From contig JBEKSR010000099.1 of the NCBI GenBank assembly GCA_049516835.1, positions 1-21,050 of the forward strand: DNA of 21,050 bases. Reading direction: 5' to 3'. Of the stretch, positions 1 to 7,706 are shown one piece after another; within the stretch, counting starts at the first letter, position 1; each line of letters starts with the position of its first letter. The notes below the pieces were generated by a model, which was not told where the DNA came from, did no database searches, and saw nothing but the letters and a program-made list of their open reading frames with translations. Origin of the DNA: Fen-178 sp049516835 (lineage in GTDB: Bacteria > Acidobacteriota > Terriglobia > Bryobacterales > Bryobacteraceae). Both the position numbers and the translations under genes were made by a program.

Positions 1-440
1 TCTTTCGCCTTGGTCTCCTGGAACAGCAGCAGGCCCAGCAGGTAGACCAGCGCGATATTGACGGCATGCAGCGCGAAATTGACCCAATGATAGCCGGCCG
101 GATGGGGGCCGTTGCCGAAGATCGCGTAGTTCAAGAGATACGAGAACGTGCACAGCGGACGGTAGAGCCCGGTGGTCGTCCGGTTGTACCAATACTCCTC
201 GGTCAGAATGAGGTGGAAATTCTCCGGTGTAGCGGCCCTGATTCGGGAATCTTGCAGAATCGCGGCGGCATTGTCAAACGCAAAGCCGTTCCGGAAAGAA
301 TTGGAATAGGCCAGGAGGGCGAACGCCCATAGCGCCAGTATCGGCAGTCCGCGGCGCCGCCAGACTTCGCGGGTAACGAGGGAACTAGGGCTCTCCACCG
401 CGGCTCTTGCTGGCGTGACGCGAGGTCTTTCTTTTTTCAT
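1..440 (-). CDS. TMTC-like membrane protein with probable TPR C-terminus, 5' part only
   Basis: The reverse strand is open from an ATG at 440 to the window edge, giving about 146 residues beginning MKKERPRV. It has a basic N-terminus, a first membrane segment (LPILALWAFALLAYS, about residues 34-48) and a second (about residues 125-141) near the cut. Between them lie F-DN-AAILQDSRI, YRPLCTFSYLLNYAIFG and H-VNFALHAVN. These match the start of the TMTC/DUF1736-like multi-membrane proteins, where an acidic D[D/N]xxxI loop precedes an S-[Y]RPL...LNY motif and which usually end in tetratricopeptide repeats. Such proteins are thought to transfer sugars from lipid carriers. The rest lies outside the window, so the TPR part is inferred. 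It is divergent from the GT39 gene at 486, with only 45 bp between the starts. An ATG at 450 lies in another frame. Confidence 0.72.
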   Translation of the reverse strand, partial: MKKERPRVTPARAAVESPSSLVTREVWRRRGLPILALWAFALLAYSNSFRNGFAFDNAAAILQDSRIRAATPENFHLILTEEYWYNRTTTGLYRPLCTFSYLLNYAIFGNGPHPAGYHWVNFALHAVNIALVYLLGLLLFQETKAK

Positions 441-485
441 CGGCGATCATGACCATCTTAGAACGATGTTAAATTCAAAACTTAA

Positions 486-2117
486 GTGCGAACCGAACGG
501 CAGCGGACCGCCCCTTCTCGAGCCGCGAGATCCCTGTCCTTCCTGGAGCGCCGCAGCCTGGCGATCTCCCTGACTTTAGTTCTGATCGCATCCATTCGGA
601 TCATCGCCACCTACACGGTGTTCAGCCGCACTTCCGACGAGCCCGCCCACATTGCCTGCGGCATGGAGTGGCTGGACAAGGGGGTCTATCGATGGGAGCC
701 GCAGCATCCTCCTCTGGCCCGCGTGGCAGCCGCCCTGGGGCCGTATCTGCTCGGCATTCGCTCCCAGGGCACGGTCAAGAGGAATCTCTTCTCGATGACC
801 TATGAGGGCATCGCCATCCTCGATCGCGACCAACACGATGACCTGACGCTGGCGCTGGCGCGCCTGGGCATTCTGCCGTTCTTCTGGATCGCCTGTCTGG
901 TGGTGTACTGGTGGGGCAAGCGTTATTTCGGCGCGGCCGTGGGAGCAGTGAGCGTGTTCCTGTTCAGCTTTCTGCCGCCGGTGCTGGCGCACGCCGGGCT
1001 GGCTACCACCGACATGGCGCTCACGGCCTTCCTGGGGGCCGCGTTTCTCTCCGGGCTGGTGTGGACCGGGCAGCCTACGCCGGCTCACGCCGTATGGTTC
1101 GGCGCCTGCACCGGGCTGGCGGTTCTTTCGAAGTTCTCCTGCCTGGTGTTCCTGCCCGCGAGCGTGGCGGCGGCGCTGGCCTGGCATGTGTTTTCCGAAC
1201 GCCCCAAAATGGCCTGGCTGGCGCGCGCGGTAAAGGAACGCCTGCCGTCGTTTGGACTGGCGGTGCTGGTTGCCTGCCTGCTGATCTGGGCGGGCTACCG
1301 GTTTTCGTTCGGCCGTGGCCTGCCCGCGCCGGAACTCTACAGCGGCATCCAAACGGTGATCATGCACAATACCGAGGGGCACCCGGGCTACCTGCTGGGG
1401 GAGCGGAGCACAACGGGCTGGTGGTATTTCTTTGAGGTGGCGCTGGCGGTCAAGACGCCGCTGGCGTTCCTGATCCTGCTTGGATTTGGCGTGGCGCTGG
1501 CGTTGCGGAGACAGCCACGCTACCGGCGGCCCTGGCTCCCGCTGGCATTTGCCGGCGGCATCCTGCTGGCAGGTGTGTTCAGCCGGATCAATATCGGCCT
1601 GCGTCACGTGCTGCCGGTCTATATCGGATTCGCGGTGTTGACGGCCGTGGCGGTGGTCCGGTTGTGGGAACTCGCCGAGACTCGGAAGTGGGTTCGAATC
1701 GGCCTGCCGCTGCTGGTGGTCTGGCTGGCCGGTTCGTCTTTGTTGAGCCATCCGGATTACCTGGCGTATTTCAACGAGCTGGGTGGAAGCGAGCCGGAGA
1801 AGATCCTGGTGGATTCCGATCTCGACTGGGGCCAGGATTTGAAGCGCCTCGCCAGGCGCTTGCACGAGGCCGGCGCGCGGGAAGTAGCTTTCCTGCCGCT
1901 AACCCTTGGCGACATCGAACATGAGATGGGTCTCCCGGCGATCCAGGGAATGGATGTGCAGCGTCCCAGTCCGGGCTGGAACGCGGTGGGAGTAACCTGC
2001 TGGAAGGAACTGCGGCTGGGGCTGGGAGACAAGCATCCCGAAGCCGCACTGTGGCCGGACCGGATCGAGCCCACGGAGCGGGTCGGCAAATCCGTGCTGC
2101 TGTATTATTTTCCCTAG
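486..2117 (+). CDS. GT39/ArnT-like membrane glycosyltransferase (PMT family)
   Basis: This 543-residue integral membrane protein has roughly ten hydrophobic segments. After the first one (about residues 25-45) comes the loop FSRTSDEPAHIACGMEWLD, followed by QHPPLARV (about 73-80). A DE pair after the first transmembrane helix and a QHPPL-like motif are typical of GT-C glycosyltransferases of the GT39/GT83 (PMT/ArnT) type, which take sugars from polyprenyl-phosphate carriers at the periplasmic face. The C-terminal segment has DSDLDWGQDLKRL, a signature I associate with acidobacterial and planctomycete members. The start is a GTG with no clear ribosome binding site, so it is uncertain; the next hydrophobic segment fixes the N-terminus to within about 20 residues. 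It converges with selB, leaving 8 bp. Donor and acceptor cannot be read from sequence. Confidence 0.83.
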   Translation: MRTERQRTAPSRAARSLSFLERRSLAISLTLVLIASIRIIATYTVFSRTSDEPAHIACGMEWLDKGVYRWEPQHPPLARVAAALGPYLLGIRSQGTVKRNLFSMTYEGIAILDRDQHDDLTLALARLGILPFFWIACLVVYWWGKRYFGAAVGAVSVFLFSFLPPVLAHAGLATTDMALTAFLGAAFLSGLVWTGQPTPAHAVWFGACTGLAVLSKFSCLVFLPASVAAALAWHVFSERPKMAWLARAVKERLPSFGLAVLVACLLIWAGYRFSFGRGLPAPELYSGIQTVIMHNTEGHPGYLLGERSTTGWWYFFEVALAVKTPLAFLILLGFGVALALRRQPRYRRPWLPLAFAGGILLAGVFSRINIGLRHVLPVYIGFAVLTAVAVVRLWELAETRKWVRIGLPLLVVWLAGSSLLSHPDYLAYFNELGGSEPEKILVDSDLDWGQDLKRLARRLHEAGAREVAFLPLTLGDIEHEMGLPAIQGMDVQRPSPGWNAVGVTCWKELRLGLGDKHPEAALWPDRIEPTERVGKSVLLYYFP

Positions 2118-2125
2118 CAGTCCCG

Positions 2126-3982
2126 TCATAGTATCAGACGCTCCTCTCCCTCGCGTTGCGTGAGTCGCTCGCGATCGAGGAATTCCAGCAGTGGAATGGC
2201 GTACTTCCGCGAAACTCCGGTCCACTCTTTGAACGTACCCACGTTGAACCGCGCCGGTCTGCGGGCCGCCAGCATCCGCCGCAGCTCCTCGATGGCGGAG
2301 TGGTGAATTACCAGCTCGTCGTGAATGCGCACCAGGTGCTTCTCGCGCAGCAGAATCTGCAACAGGGAGCGCGCCCGGGCCGGCTCGACGCCCGATTTCG
2401 CCAGCACCTGCGCCACCGCAGGCGCCGCCAGGCCCGCCTGTAGGAACGCGCCCTCGATGGCCGCGCGCGCCTGTCGCTCATCCTCGCTGAGCACCAACGT
2501 ATGGCCCCGCAACCGCACCGTATCGCCCTCGGCCACGATTTCCCGGGCATCCGCGAGCAACGCATCCAGCACGAATTGTGGCGCGCCCGCGGGGCGCAGG
2601 TCCGGCCTGGCGATCCCCGGCTGCAACGGATTCTTCCGGTGGAACTCGCGAACCGTCTCGACCATCCGGGCGCGCGCGGCGTGGAACCATGCGCGGTCCA
2701 CGTACCAGGGTTGGGGCTGCGGAATCGTGATGAGGGGCGCGCGCGCCGCGGCCGCCGCAATTTCAGGTTCCACCAATCCGGTGCGCGCCACCAGATCGGC
2801 CATTCCCATGCCGAAGGGAGTCTCCCGCACCAGGAGCGCGATGCGGTCCGCCGCGTCCGCGGATGCCAGAACCTCCAGCCTGGCGGGAGCGGCCTTCCCG
2901 GCCGCGCCCACGGCTACATCCAGCACCACGCCGCCGCCGATGGTCGCCACCGGCGAGAACATGCGGATGATGAAGCGGTCTCCCGGCAACAGCAGCGCCG
3001 CATCGCGCAACAGCAGCCGCGCATACGCCGCGCCGCCCGGCTGGAGCGGAGCCGCTCCTTCCAGCAGCCGCACCTGGGCTTCGATCTCCGCCGTTCCGGA
3101 ATGGAAATGCACCGGCGCGCGATGCTTCAGCGGCTTGGCCGTGGGCAGAAGCTGGAGCCGGCAATCCACCTGCTTGACGGCGCGGAACCGCCCCGGTTCG
3201 GAGAGCGCATCGCCGCGCGCCAGTTCCGCCGGCTCGATATCCGCCAGGTTCACCGCCGTGCGCTGGCCGGCCACCGCGCGGTCCGCGTTGGCCCCATGCA
3301 CCTGGACGCCGCGCACGCGCAGCCGCCGTCCCGCGGGGTAGAGCTCGACCTCCTGCTCCTTGGCGACCGATCCCGAGACCAGCGTGCCGGTGGCCACAGT
3401 GCCGAAGCCTTTCACCGTAAACACGCGGTCGATGGGCAGGCGGAAATGGCCGGACGCATCTTTCTCCGGCGCTTCGGCGGCCACGCGTGCCAACGCCTGC
3501 CGCAGTTCCTTGAGCCCCGCGCCCGTTACCGAGCTGACCGGCACCACGGGCGCGCCTTCCAGGAACGAGCCGGCCACCAGTTCTTCCACCTCGATCCGCA
3601 CCAGCCCGAGAATCTCGTCATCCACCAAATCGGCCTTGGTGAGCGCAATTACCCCGCGTGGAATCCCGAGCAGCCGGCAGATATCGAAGTGCTCGCGGGT
3701 CTGCGGCTTGATGGATTCGTCGGCCGCGATCGCGAACAACACCAGGTCGATTCCGCCCACGCCGGCGAGCATGTTCTTGACGAAGCGCTCGTGTCCCGGC
3801 ACGTCCACGAAGCCCAGCCGGAGAGTGGGCGTCAGTTCGAGGTGAGCGAAACCCAGGTCGATGGTGATGCCGCGGCGTTTCTCTTCCTGGAGGCGGTCCG
3901 CGTCGATGCCGGTCAGCGCCTTGACGAGGGCGGTCTTGCCGTGATCGATGTGGCCAGCGGTGCCGACGATGATGTGCTTCAT
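2126..3982 (-). CDS. selB: Selenocysteine-specific translation elongation factor SelB
   Basis: This 618-residue GTPase delivers selenocysteinyl-tRNA to UGA codons that are followed by a SECIS hairpin. The G motifs are clear: GHIDHGKT (10-17), RGIT (37-40), DVPGHERF (60-67) and TKAD (115-118); the TKAD form is usual for SelB in place of NKxD. Domains II and III follow, with GFGTVATGTLVSG at their start. The last roughly 220 residues fit the tandem winged-helix region that binds SECIS RNA, ending with KEWTGVSRKYAIPLLEFLD and DRERLTQREG. The length is normal for the family. The ATG at 3982 is the natural start because the GTPase fold begins at residue 3; no strong ribosome binding site is visible. 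Neither selA, selD nor a tRNA-Sec gene is in the window, so the partners must lie elsewhere in the genome. Confidence 0.95.
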   Translation of the reverse strand: MKHIIVGTAGHIDHGKTALVKALTGIDADRLQEEKRRGITIDLGFAHLELTPTLRLGFVDVPGHERFVKNMLAGVGGIDLVLFAIAADESIKPQTREHFDICRLLGIPRGVIALTKADLVDDEILGLVRIEVEELVAGSFLEGAPVVPVSSVTGAGLKELRQALARVAAEAPEKDASGHFRLPIDRVFTVKGFGTVATGTLVSGSVAKEQEVELYPAGRRLRVRGVQVHGANADRAVAGQRTAVNLADIEPAELARGDALSEPGRFRAVKQVDCRLQLLPTAKPLKHRAPVHFHSGTAEIEAQVRLLEGAAPLQPGGAAYARLLLRDAALLLPGDRFIIRMFSPVATIGGGVVLDVAVGAAGKAAPARLEVLASADAADRIALLVRETPFGMGMADLVARTGLVEPEIAAAAARAPLITIPQPQPWYVDRAWFHAARARMVETVREFHRKNPLQPGIARPDLRPAGAPQFVLDALLADAREIVAEGDTVRLRGHTLVLSEDERQARAAIEGAFLQAGLAAPAVAQVLAKSGVEPARARSLLQILLREKHLVRIHDELVIHHSAIEELRRMLAARRPARFNVGTFKEWTGVSRKYAIPLLEFLDRERLTQREGEERLIL

Positions 3983-4044
3983 GACGGTTCGTTTTCATCG
4001 TAAACCCAGCAAGCCCTCTGCTCCCTGCAGGTGAGTCCTTTTCG

Positions 4045-4166
4045 ACGCGGAGTCGCGGAGACGCGGGGAAAAACGCAGAGAGGAAAAAGGAAAGAACAAA
4101 GTCAAAACCCGAGGGCGCGGAGGGAGCGGAGAATCGTGGAAAACGGAGGGCAGAGGAAAGGGAGCG
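4045..4166. repeat. Purine-rich CGCGGAG/CGCAGAG repeat tract between selB and the hpnI-like gene
   Basis: The gap between selB and the next gene carries imperfect copies of an 8-mer: ACGCGGAG, TCGCGGAG and ACGCGGGG in tandem at 4045-4068, then ACGCAGAG at 4073-4080 and GCGCGGAG near 4115-4122, in a strongly G+A-biased strand. It does not code. Its appearance resembles the dispersed CGCGGAG/CGCAGAG intergenic elements seen in many environmental genomes. Function is unknown. Confidence 0.5.
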
Positions 4167-4185
4167 GGAGGACTGCTACATTTGA

Positions 4186-5313
4186 GTGGTGCTCGCCCTG
4201 CCTCTGCTGGCCCTGGTGGCGGGATCGCTGGTCTATTGCGTCCTCACCATCTTGGCGGCCGTGCGATACCGCGCGGTGCGCCCGCCGGAGCTGCGCGCCG
4301 CCGCGCCCATCAGCGTCCTGAAGCCACTGGCGGGCCTGGATGACGGCCTCGAAGCCAACCTCGGCACCTTCTTCGAGCAGAGCTACCCTCGCTTCGAGAT
4401 CCTCTTCGCCGTGCGCAGCCCCGAAGACCCCGCCATCGCGGTGGTGGAACGTTTGCGCACGCGCTACCCGGGTGTCCCCTCGCGCCTCATCGTCGTCGGC
4501 GAGCCGCCCTATCCGAACGCCAAAGTGTACAGTCTCGCCCGCATGCTGGCCGCCGCGGAGCACGACCTGCTGGTGATGGCCGACAGCGACATTCGCGTGA
4601 CGCCCGATATGCTCTCGACCATCGCCGCCGAATTCCAGGACGAGCGGCTCGGCCTGGCCCCCTGCCCCTACCGCGCGGTTCCCGGCCGCAGCTTCTGGTC
4701 CACGCTCGAAGCCATCGGCCTGAACACGGAATTCCTCGGCGCCGTGCTGGTGGCGCGGATGCTCGACGGCATGAAGTTTGCGCTTGGCCCCACCATCGCC
4801 GCCCGCCGCCAGACGCTGGAGCGGATCGGCGGCTTCGATGCCGTGAAGGACTACCTGGCGGAAGACTTCGTGATGGGAAAGCTGGCGGCCGAACGCGGCG
4901 ACGGCGTGATTCTTTCGTCTTATGTAATCGAGCACGCCATCGGCGCGCAGCCGTTCGCGGCCAATATGCGGCATCGCCTGCGATGGAACCGCAGCACGCG
5001 CCGTTCGCGCCCATGGGGCTACATCGGCCAGGTGTTTACCAACCCTTTGCCGCCGGCGCTGGTTCTCTGCGCGTTGAAGCCGGAATGGTGGCCGGTGCTG
5101 GCCGTGACAGTGTTATTTCGCGCCGCCGCCGGCTGGGCCACCGCCGGGCACGTGTTGCGCGATCCGCTCACGCGCCGCCTCTGGTGGCTGACGCCGCTTC
5201 AGGATATAGCGAGCTTCCTGGTGTGGATCGCCGGCTTCTTCGGCAATACCATCGTCTGGCGCGGCCGCAAATACTATCTGCTACCCGATGGACGGTTTGA
5301 GCTGGCGCCGTAG
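4186..5313 (+). CDS. hpnI: HpnI / ceramide-glucosyltransferase-like glycosyltransferase (GT2/GT21)
   Basis: This 375-residue membrane-anchored glycosyltransferase starts with a transmembrane helix (about residues 3-27). The GT-A domain follows, with ISVLKPLAGLDDGLE (42-56), MADSDIRV (131-138, the DxD-type metal-binding site), LAEDFVMG (224-231, the putative base) and RHRLRWNR (262-269). Two or more hydrophobic segments follow from about 285. The order D, D, D, (Q/R)xxRW is that of ceramide glucosyltransferases and of HpnI, which adds N-acetylglucosamine to bacteriohopanetetrol. Here the first position of the last motif is His (HRLRW) where Gln is usual. The closeness to HpnI makes hopanoid glycosylation the best guess, but no other hpn gene is present, so a lipid glycosyltransferase of other specificity is possible. 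The GTG start is only 3 nt after a TACATT box; a start a few codons later is possible. Confidence 0.75.
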   Translation: MVLALPLLALVAGSLVYCVLTILAAVRYRAVRPPELRAAAPISVLKPLAGLDDGLEANLGTFFEQSYPRFEILFAVRSPEDPAIAVVERLRTRYPGVPSRLIVVGEPPYPNAKVYSLARMLAAAEHDLLVMADSDIRVTPDMLSTIAAEFQDERLGLAPCPYRAVPGRSFWSTLEAIGLNTEFLGAVLVARMLDGMKFALGPTIAARRQTLERIGGFDAVKDYLAEDFVMGKLAAERGDGVILSSYVIEHAIGAQPFAANMRHRLRWNRSTRRSRPWGYIGQVFTNPLPPALVLCALKPEWWPVLAVTVLFRAAAGWATAGHVLRDPLTRRLWWLTPLQDIASFLVWIAGFFGNTIVWRGRKYYLLPDGRFELAP

Positions 5314-5334
5314 CCGTCGTGCCACAATTTCGTT

Positions 5335-6726
5335 ATGAAGACCCTTGCCTGCTTTCTGTGGCTGGCGGCCTCCGCCGCCGCGCAGGACCGCTATCCGGTG
5401 GATTGGCAGAAGCTCGAACCCGAGATCCTCGACCACTTCACCACCCTGCTCAAGATCGACACCAGCAACCCGCCCGGCAATGAGACCCAGGCCGCTAAAG
5501 CCGTCCAGGCCGTGCTGGAGCGCGAGGGCATCCCGGTGAAGCTGTTCGCCCTGGATCCCGCGCGCGCCAACCTCGTGGCACGTATCCAGGGCAACGGTTC
5601 GAAGAAACCGATCCTCCTCATGGGCCACACCGACGTGGTCGGCGTGCAACGCGAGAAATGGACCGTCGACCCCTTCGCCGCCATCCGCAAGAATGGCGTC
5701 ATCTACGCCCGCGGATCGAGCGACGACAAGTCCCACGTCGTGGCCGGCATGACGATCCTGCTGCTGCTCCACCGCCTGCAGGTGAAACTCGACCGCGACG
5801 TCATTTTCCTGGCGGAGGCCGGTGAAGAGGGCACCACCAGTTTCGGTATCGACTTCATGGTGAAGCAGCACTGGCCCGAGATCGAGAGCGAGTACGCCCT
5901 GGCCGAAGGCGGCGCCATCGTCGAAGACCACGGCAAGGTACACCACGTGCTCATCAGCGCCACGGAGAAAGCGCCGCGCCGCATCCGCCTGGTGGCGCAC
6001 GGTCCCGCCGGCCACGGCTCGCGCCCCATCCTGGAGAACGCGGTAGTGCACCTCGCCCAAGCCGTGGCGCGGGCCGGAACCTGGCAGACGCCCATGCGGC
6101 TCAACGCCACCACGCGCGCCTACTTCGAGCGTCTGGCCGCGATATCGCCGCCCGCCGAGGCCGCCCGGTACCGCGGGATTCTGGACCCCGCCCGCGCCGC
6201 CGAAATCGACCGCTACTTCCGGCGGCACGACCCCGGCGACTATTCCATCCTGCGGACTTCAGTGGTTCCCACCATTCTGAAGGCCGGCTTCCGCAACAAC
6301 GTAATTCCCTCCGAAGCCGAAGCCAATCTCGACGTGCGCGCGCTGCCCGACGAAGACATGACGAAGTTCCTGGCGGAGCTGCGCCGCGTGATCGACGATC
6401 CCGCCGTGGAAGTGATTCCGCCCGCGGGAGAAGAGCGCCCGCTGGCCGCGCCGTCGCGCATCGACACGGAGATGTTCCGCGCGCTGGAAACGGTGGGCCG
6501 CCGCATGTTCGACGCGCCCACGCTCCCCGGCATGATGACCGGCGCCACCGACAACGCGCAGCTCCGCGCCACGGGCGTCCAGGCCTACGGCGTGGGCGCG
6601 ATCGTCACGCCCGAGGAAGGCCCCCTGGGCGGCGCGCACTCCGACGACGAGCACATCTCCGTGCGCTCGCTGATGACGATGATCGAGTACCTGTGGAATA
6701 CGGTGCTGGAAGTGGCGGCGAACTAG
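5335..6726 (+). CDS. Exported M20-family metallopeptidase (carboxypeptidase-like)
   Basis: This 463-residue zinc hydrolase cleaves a terminal amide bond of peptides or N-acyl amino acids. It has a signal peptide (MKTLACFLWLAASAAAQ, probably cut after AAA), so it acts outside the cytoplasm. The M20 ligands are all visible: MGHTDVV (H98, D100), ARGSSDDK (metal-bridging D130), AEAGEEG (general base E164, metal ligand E165), an ALAEGGA strand, and the C-terminal metal His in GGAHSDDE. The dimerisation domain is recognisable by GPAGHGSRP. The length is typical. The gene begins 21 nt after the hpnI-like gene and may be co-transcribed. A CACAAT box 6 nt before the ATG and the absence of a ribosome binding site would also fit a leaderless transcript. 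Its stop overlaps that of the ROK gene on the other strand (CTAG). Confidence 0.9.
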   Translation: MKTLACFLWLAASAAAQDRYPVDWQKLEPEILDHFTTLLKIDTSNPPGNETQAAKAVQAVLEREGIPVKLFALDPARANLVARIQGNGSKKPILLMGHTDVVGVQREKWTVDPFAAIRKNGVIYARGSSDDKSHVVAGMTILLLLHRLQVKLDRDVIFLAEAGEEGTTSFGIDFMVKQHWPEIESEYALAEGGAIVEDHGKVHHVLISATEKAPRRIRLVAHGPAGHGSRPILENAVVHLAQAVARAGTWQTPMRLNATTRAYFERLAAISPPAEAARYRGILDPARAAEIDRYFRRHDPGDYSILRTSVVPTILKAGFRNNVIPSEAEANLDVRALPDEDMTKFLAELRRVIDDPAVEVIPPAGEERPLAAPSRIDTEMFRALETVGRRMFDAPTLPGMMTGATDNAQLRATGVQAYGVGAIVTPEEGPLGGAHSDDEHISVRSLMTMIEYLWNTVLEVAAN

Positions 6727-7694
6727 GGCATGTTGGCCGCCGACCGGCACAGCGCGCCGGCGCCCGCGATGCCGGCGTCGGCGCCGTACCTGGCCAGCAC
6801 CAGCGGAATCTCGCCGGCCCGCTGATTGATGGCCCAGTGCGACAAATCCTTCGAGATAGTTTCGAAAAACGAGCTCATCAGCTCGGCTACCCCGCCGCCC
6901 ACCACCATGACGTCGGGTTCGAGAAGGTCCACGATGTTGCCGAGCCACACGGCTAGCATGTGAGCCGTCCCGGTAAGAACCTCGATGGCCACGGCATCGC
7001 CCTCGCGGAAGGCCTGGCCAACGTGTTCGGCGCGAACCTGCTCCAGGCTTCCGGCCAGTTCCACAATCCTCGACGCGCCGGCGCCGCCCAGCCTGGCCCG
7101 CGCCCTCCGGGCGATGTTCGGACCGGAGGCCAGCGCCTCGATGCAACCGCGCTTCCCGCATCCGCACCGGTGTCCGTGAAAGTCGATGGTCATGTGCCCG
7201 CCCTCGGCGGCGCTTCCCGTGCGGCCGTGGTAGATCTTCTTGTCGAACACGATGCCCGTGCCGATGCCCGTGCCGAGCGTGGCGTAAAAAACGTTGGTGT
7301 ACCCAACCCCCGCGCCCCAAAGCGCTTCGGCCAGGCCGGCGGCGTTGGCATCGTTGTCGACGCGCGCGGGAACGCCGAATACCCGCTCCACTTCGGCGGC
7401 CAGAGGGTAATTGCGCCAGCAGGGCACGTTGGGCGGATTGAGCACCACCCCGGTCTTGGGGTCGAGCGGGCCGGGCGAGCAGATTCCAATACCCGTCACC
7501 GCGCCCCGCGCCTCGGGGAATTCGGAAAAGACCGCATCCACAGCGTCTTTCACCGCCGCGAAACCCGTGGCCGCGTCTCCCGTGGCCACCATCGGCGCGC
7601 GCGTCTTATGGGAGATCTCTCCGCTCGAGTCCACCAGCCCAGCGGCCACTTTGGTGCCGCCGATGTCAACGCCAATCGTCATTGCTTCCGGCAT
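6723..7694 (-). CDS. ROK-family sugar kinase (glucokinase-like)
   Basis: This 323-residue ROK protein should phosphorylate a hexose or amino sugar with ATP. It opens with TIGVDIGGTKVAAGLVD (ATP-binding phosphate-1 motif, about residues 6-22). It carries DNDANAAGLAEALWG (catalytic Asp in the DNDANA motif), GTGIGTGIV, the active-site E-GGHMTIDFHG segment, and the zinc motif CGCGKRGCIEALASG, which defines ROK kinases. It lacks an N-terminal winged helix, so it is a kinase and not a NagC/XylR-type repressor. The ATG at 7694 has AGGA about 9 nt upstream; an ATG four codons later is an alternative. It lies 12 nt after the RhaT-like transporter gene on the same strand, which suggests the imported sugar is its substrate. 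Which sugar is not readable. Confidence 0.92.
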   Translation of the reverse strand: MPEAMTIGVDIGGTKVAAGLVDSSGEISHKTRAPMVATGDAATGFAAVKDAVDAVFSEFPEARGAVTGIGICSPGPLDPKTGVVLNPPNVPCWRNYPLAAEVERVFGVPARVDNDANAAGLAEALWGAGVGYTNVFYATLGTGIGTGIVFDKKIYHGRTGSAAEGGHMTIDFHGHRCGCGKRGCIEALASGPNIARRARARLGGAGASRIVELAGSLEQVRAEHVGQAFREGDAVAIEVLTGTAHMLAVWLGNIVDLLEPDVMVVGGGVAELMSSFFETISKDLSHWAINQRAGEIPLVLARYGADAGIAGAGALCRSAANMP

Positions 7695-7706
7695 GGATCG
7701 GTGTCC

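Noticed and set aside
2501..4003. A 500-codon open frame opposite selB
   Set aside because: SelB is unmistakable on the minus strand. The antisense product is His/Arg/Gln-rich shadow sequence with no domain.
4031..4321. A 96-codon frame across the G+A-rich repeat
   Set aside because: It is made of the repeat tract and then runs out of frame into the hpnI-like gene; no sign of selection for a protein.
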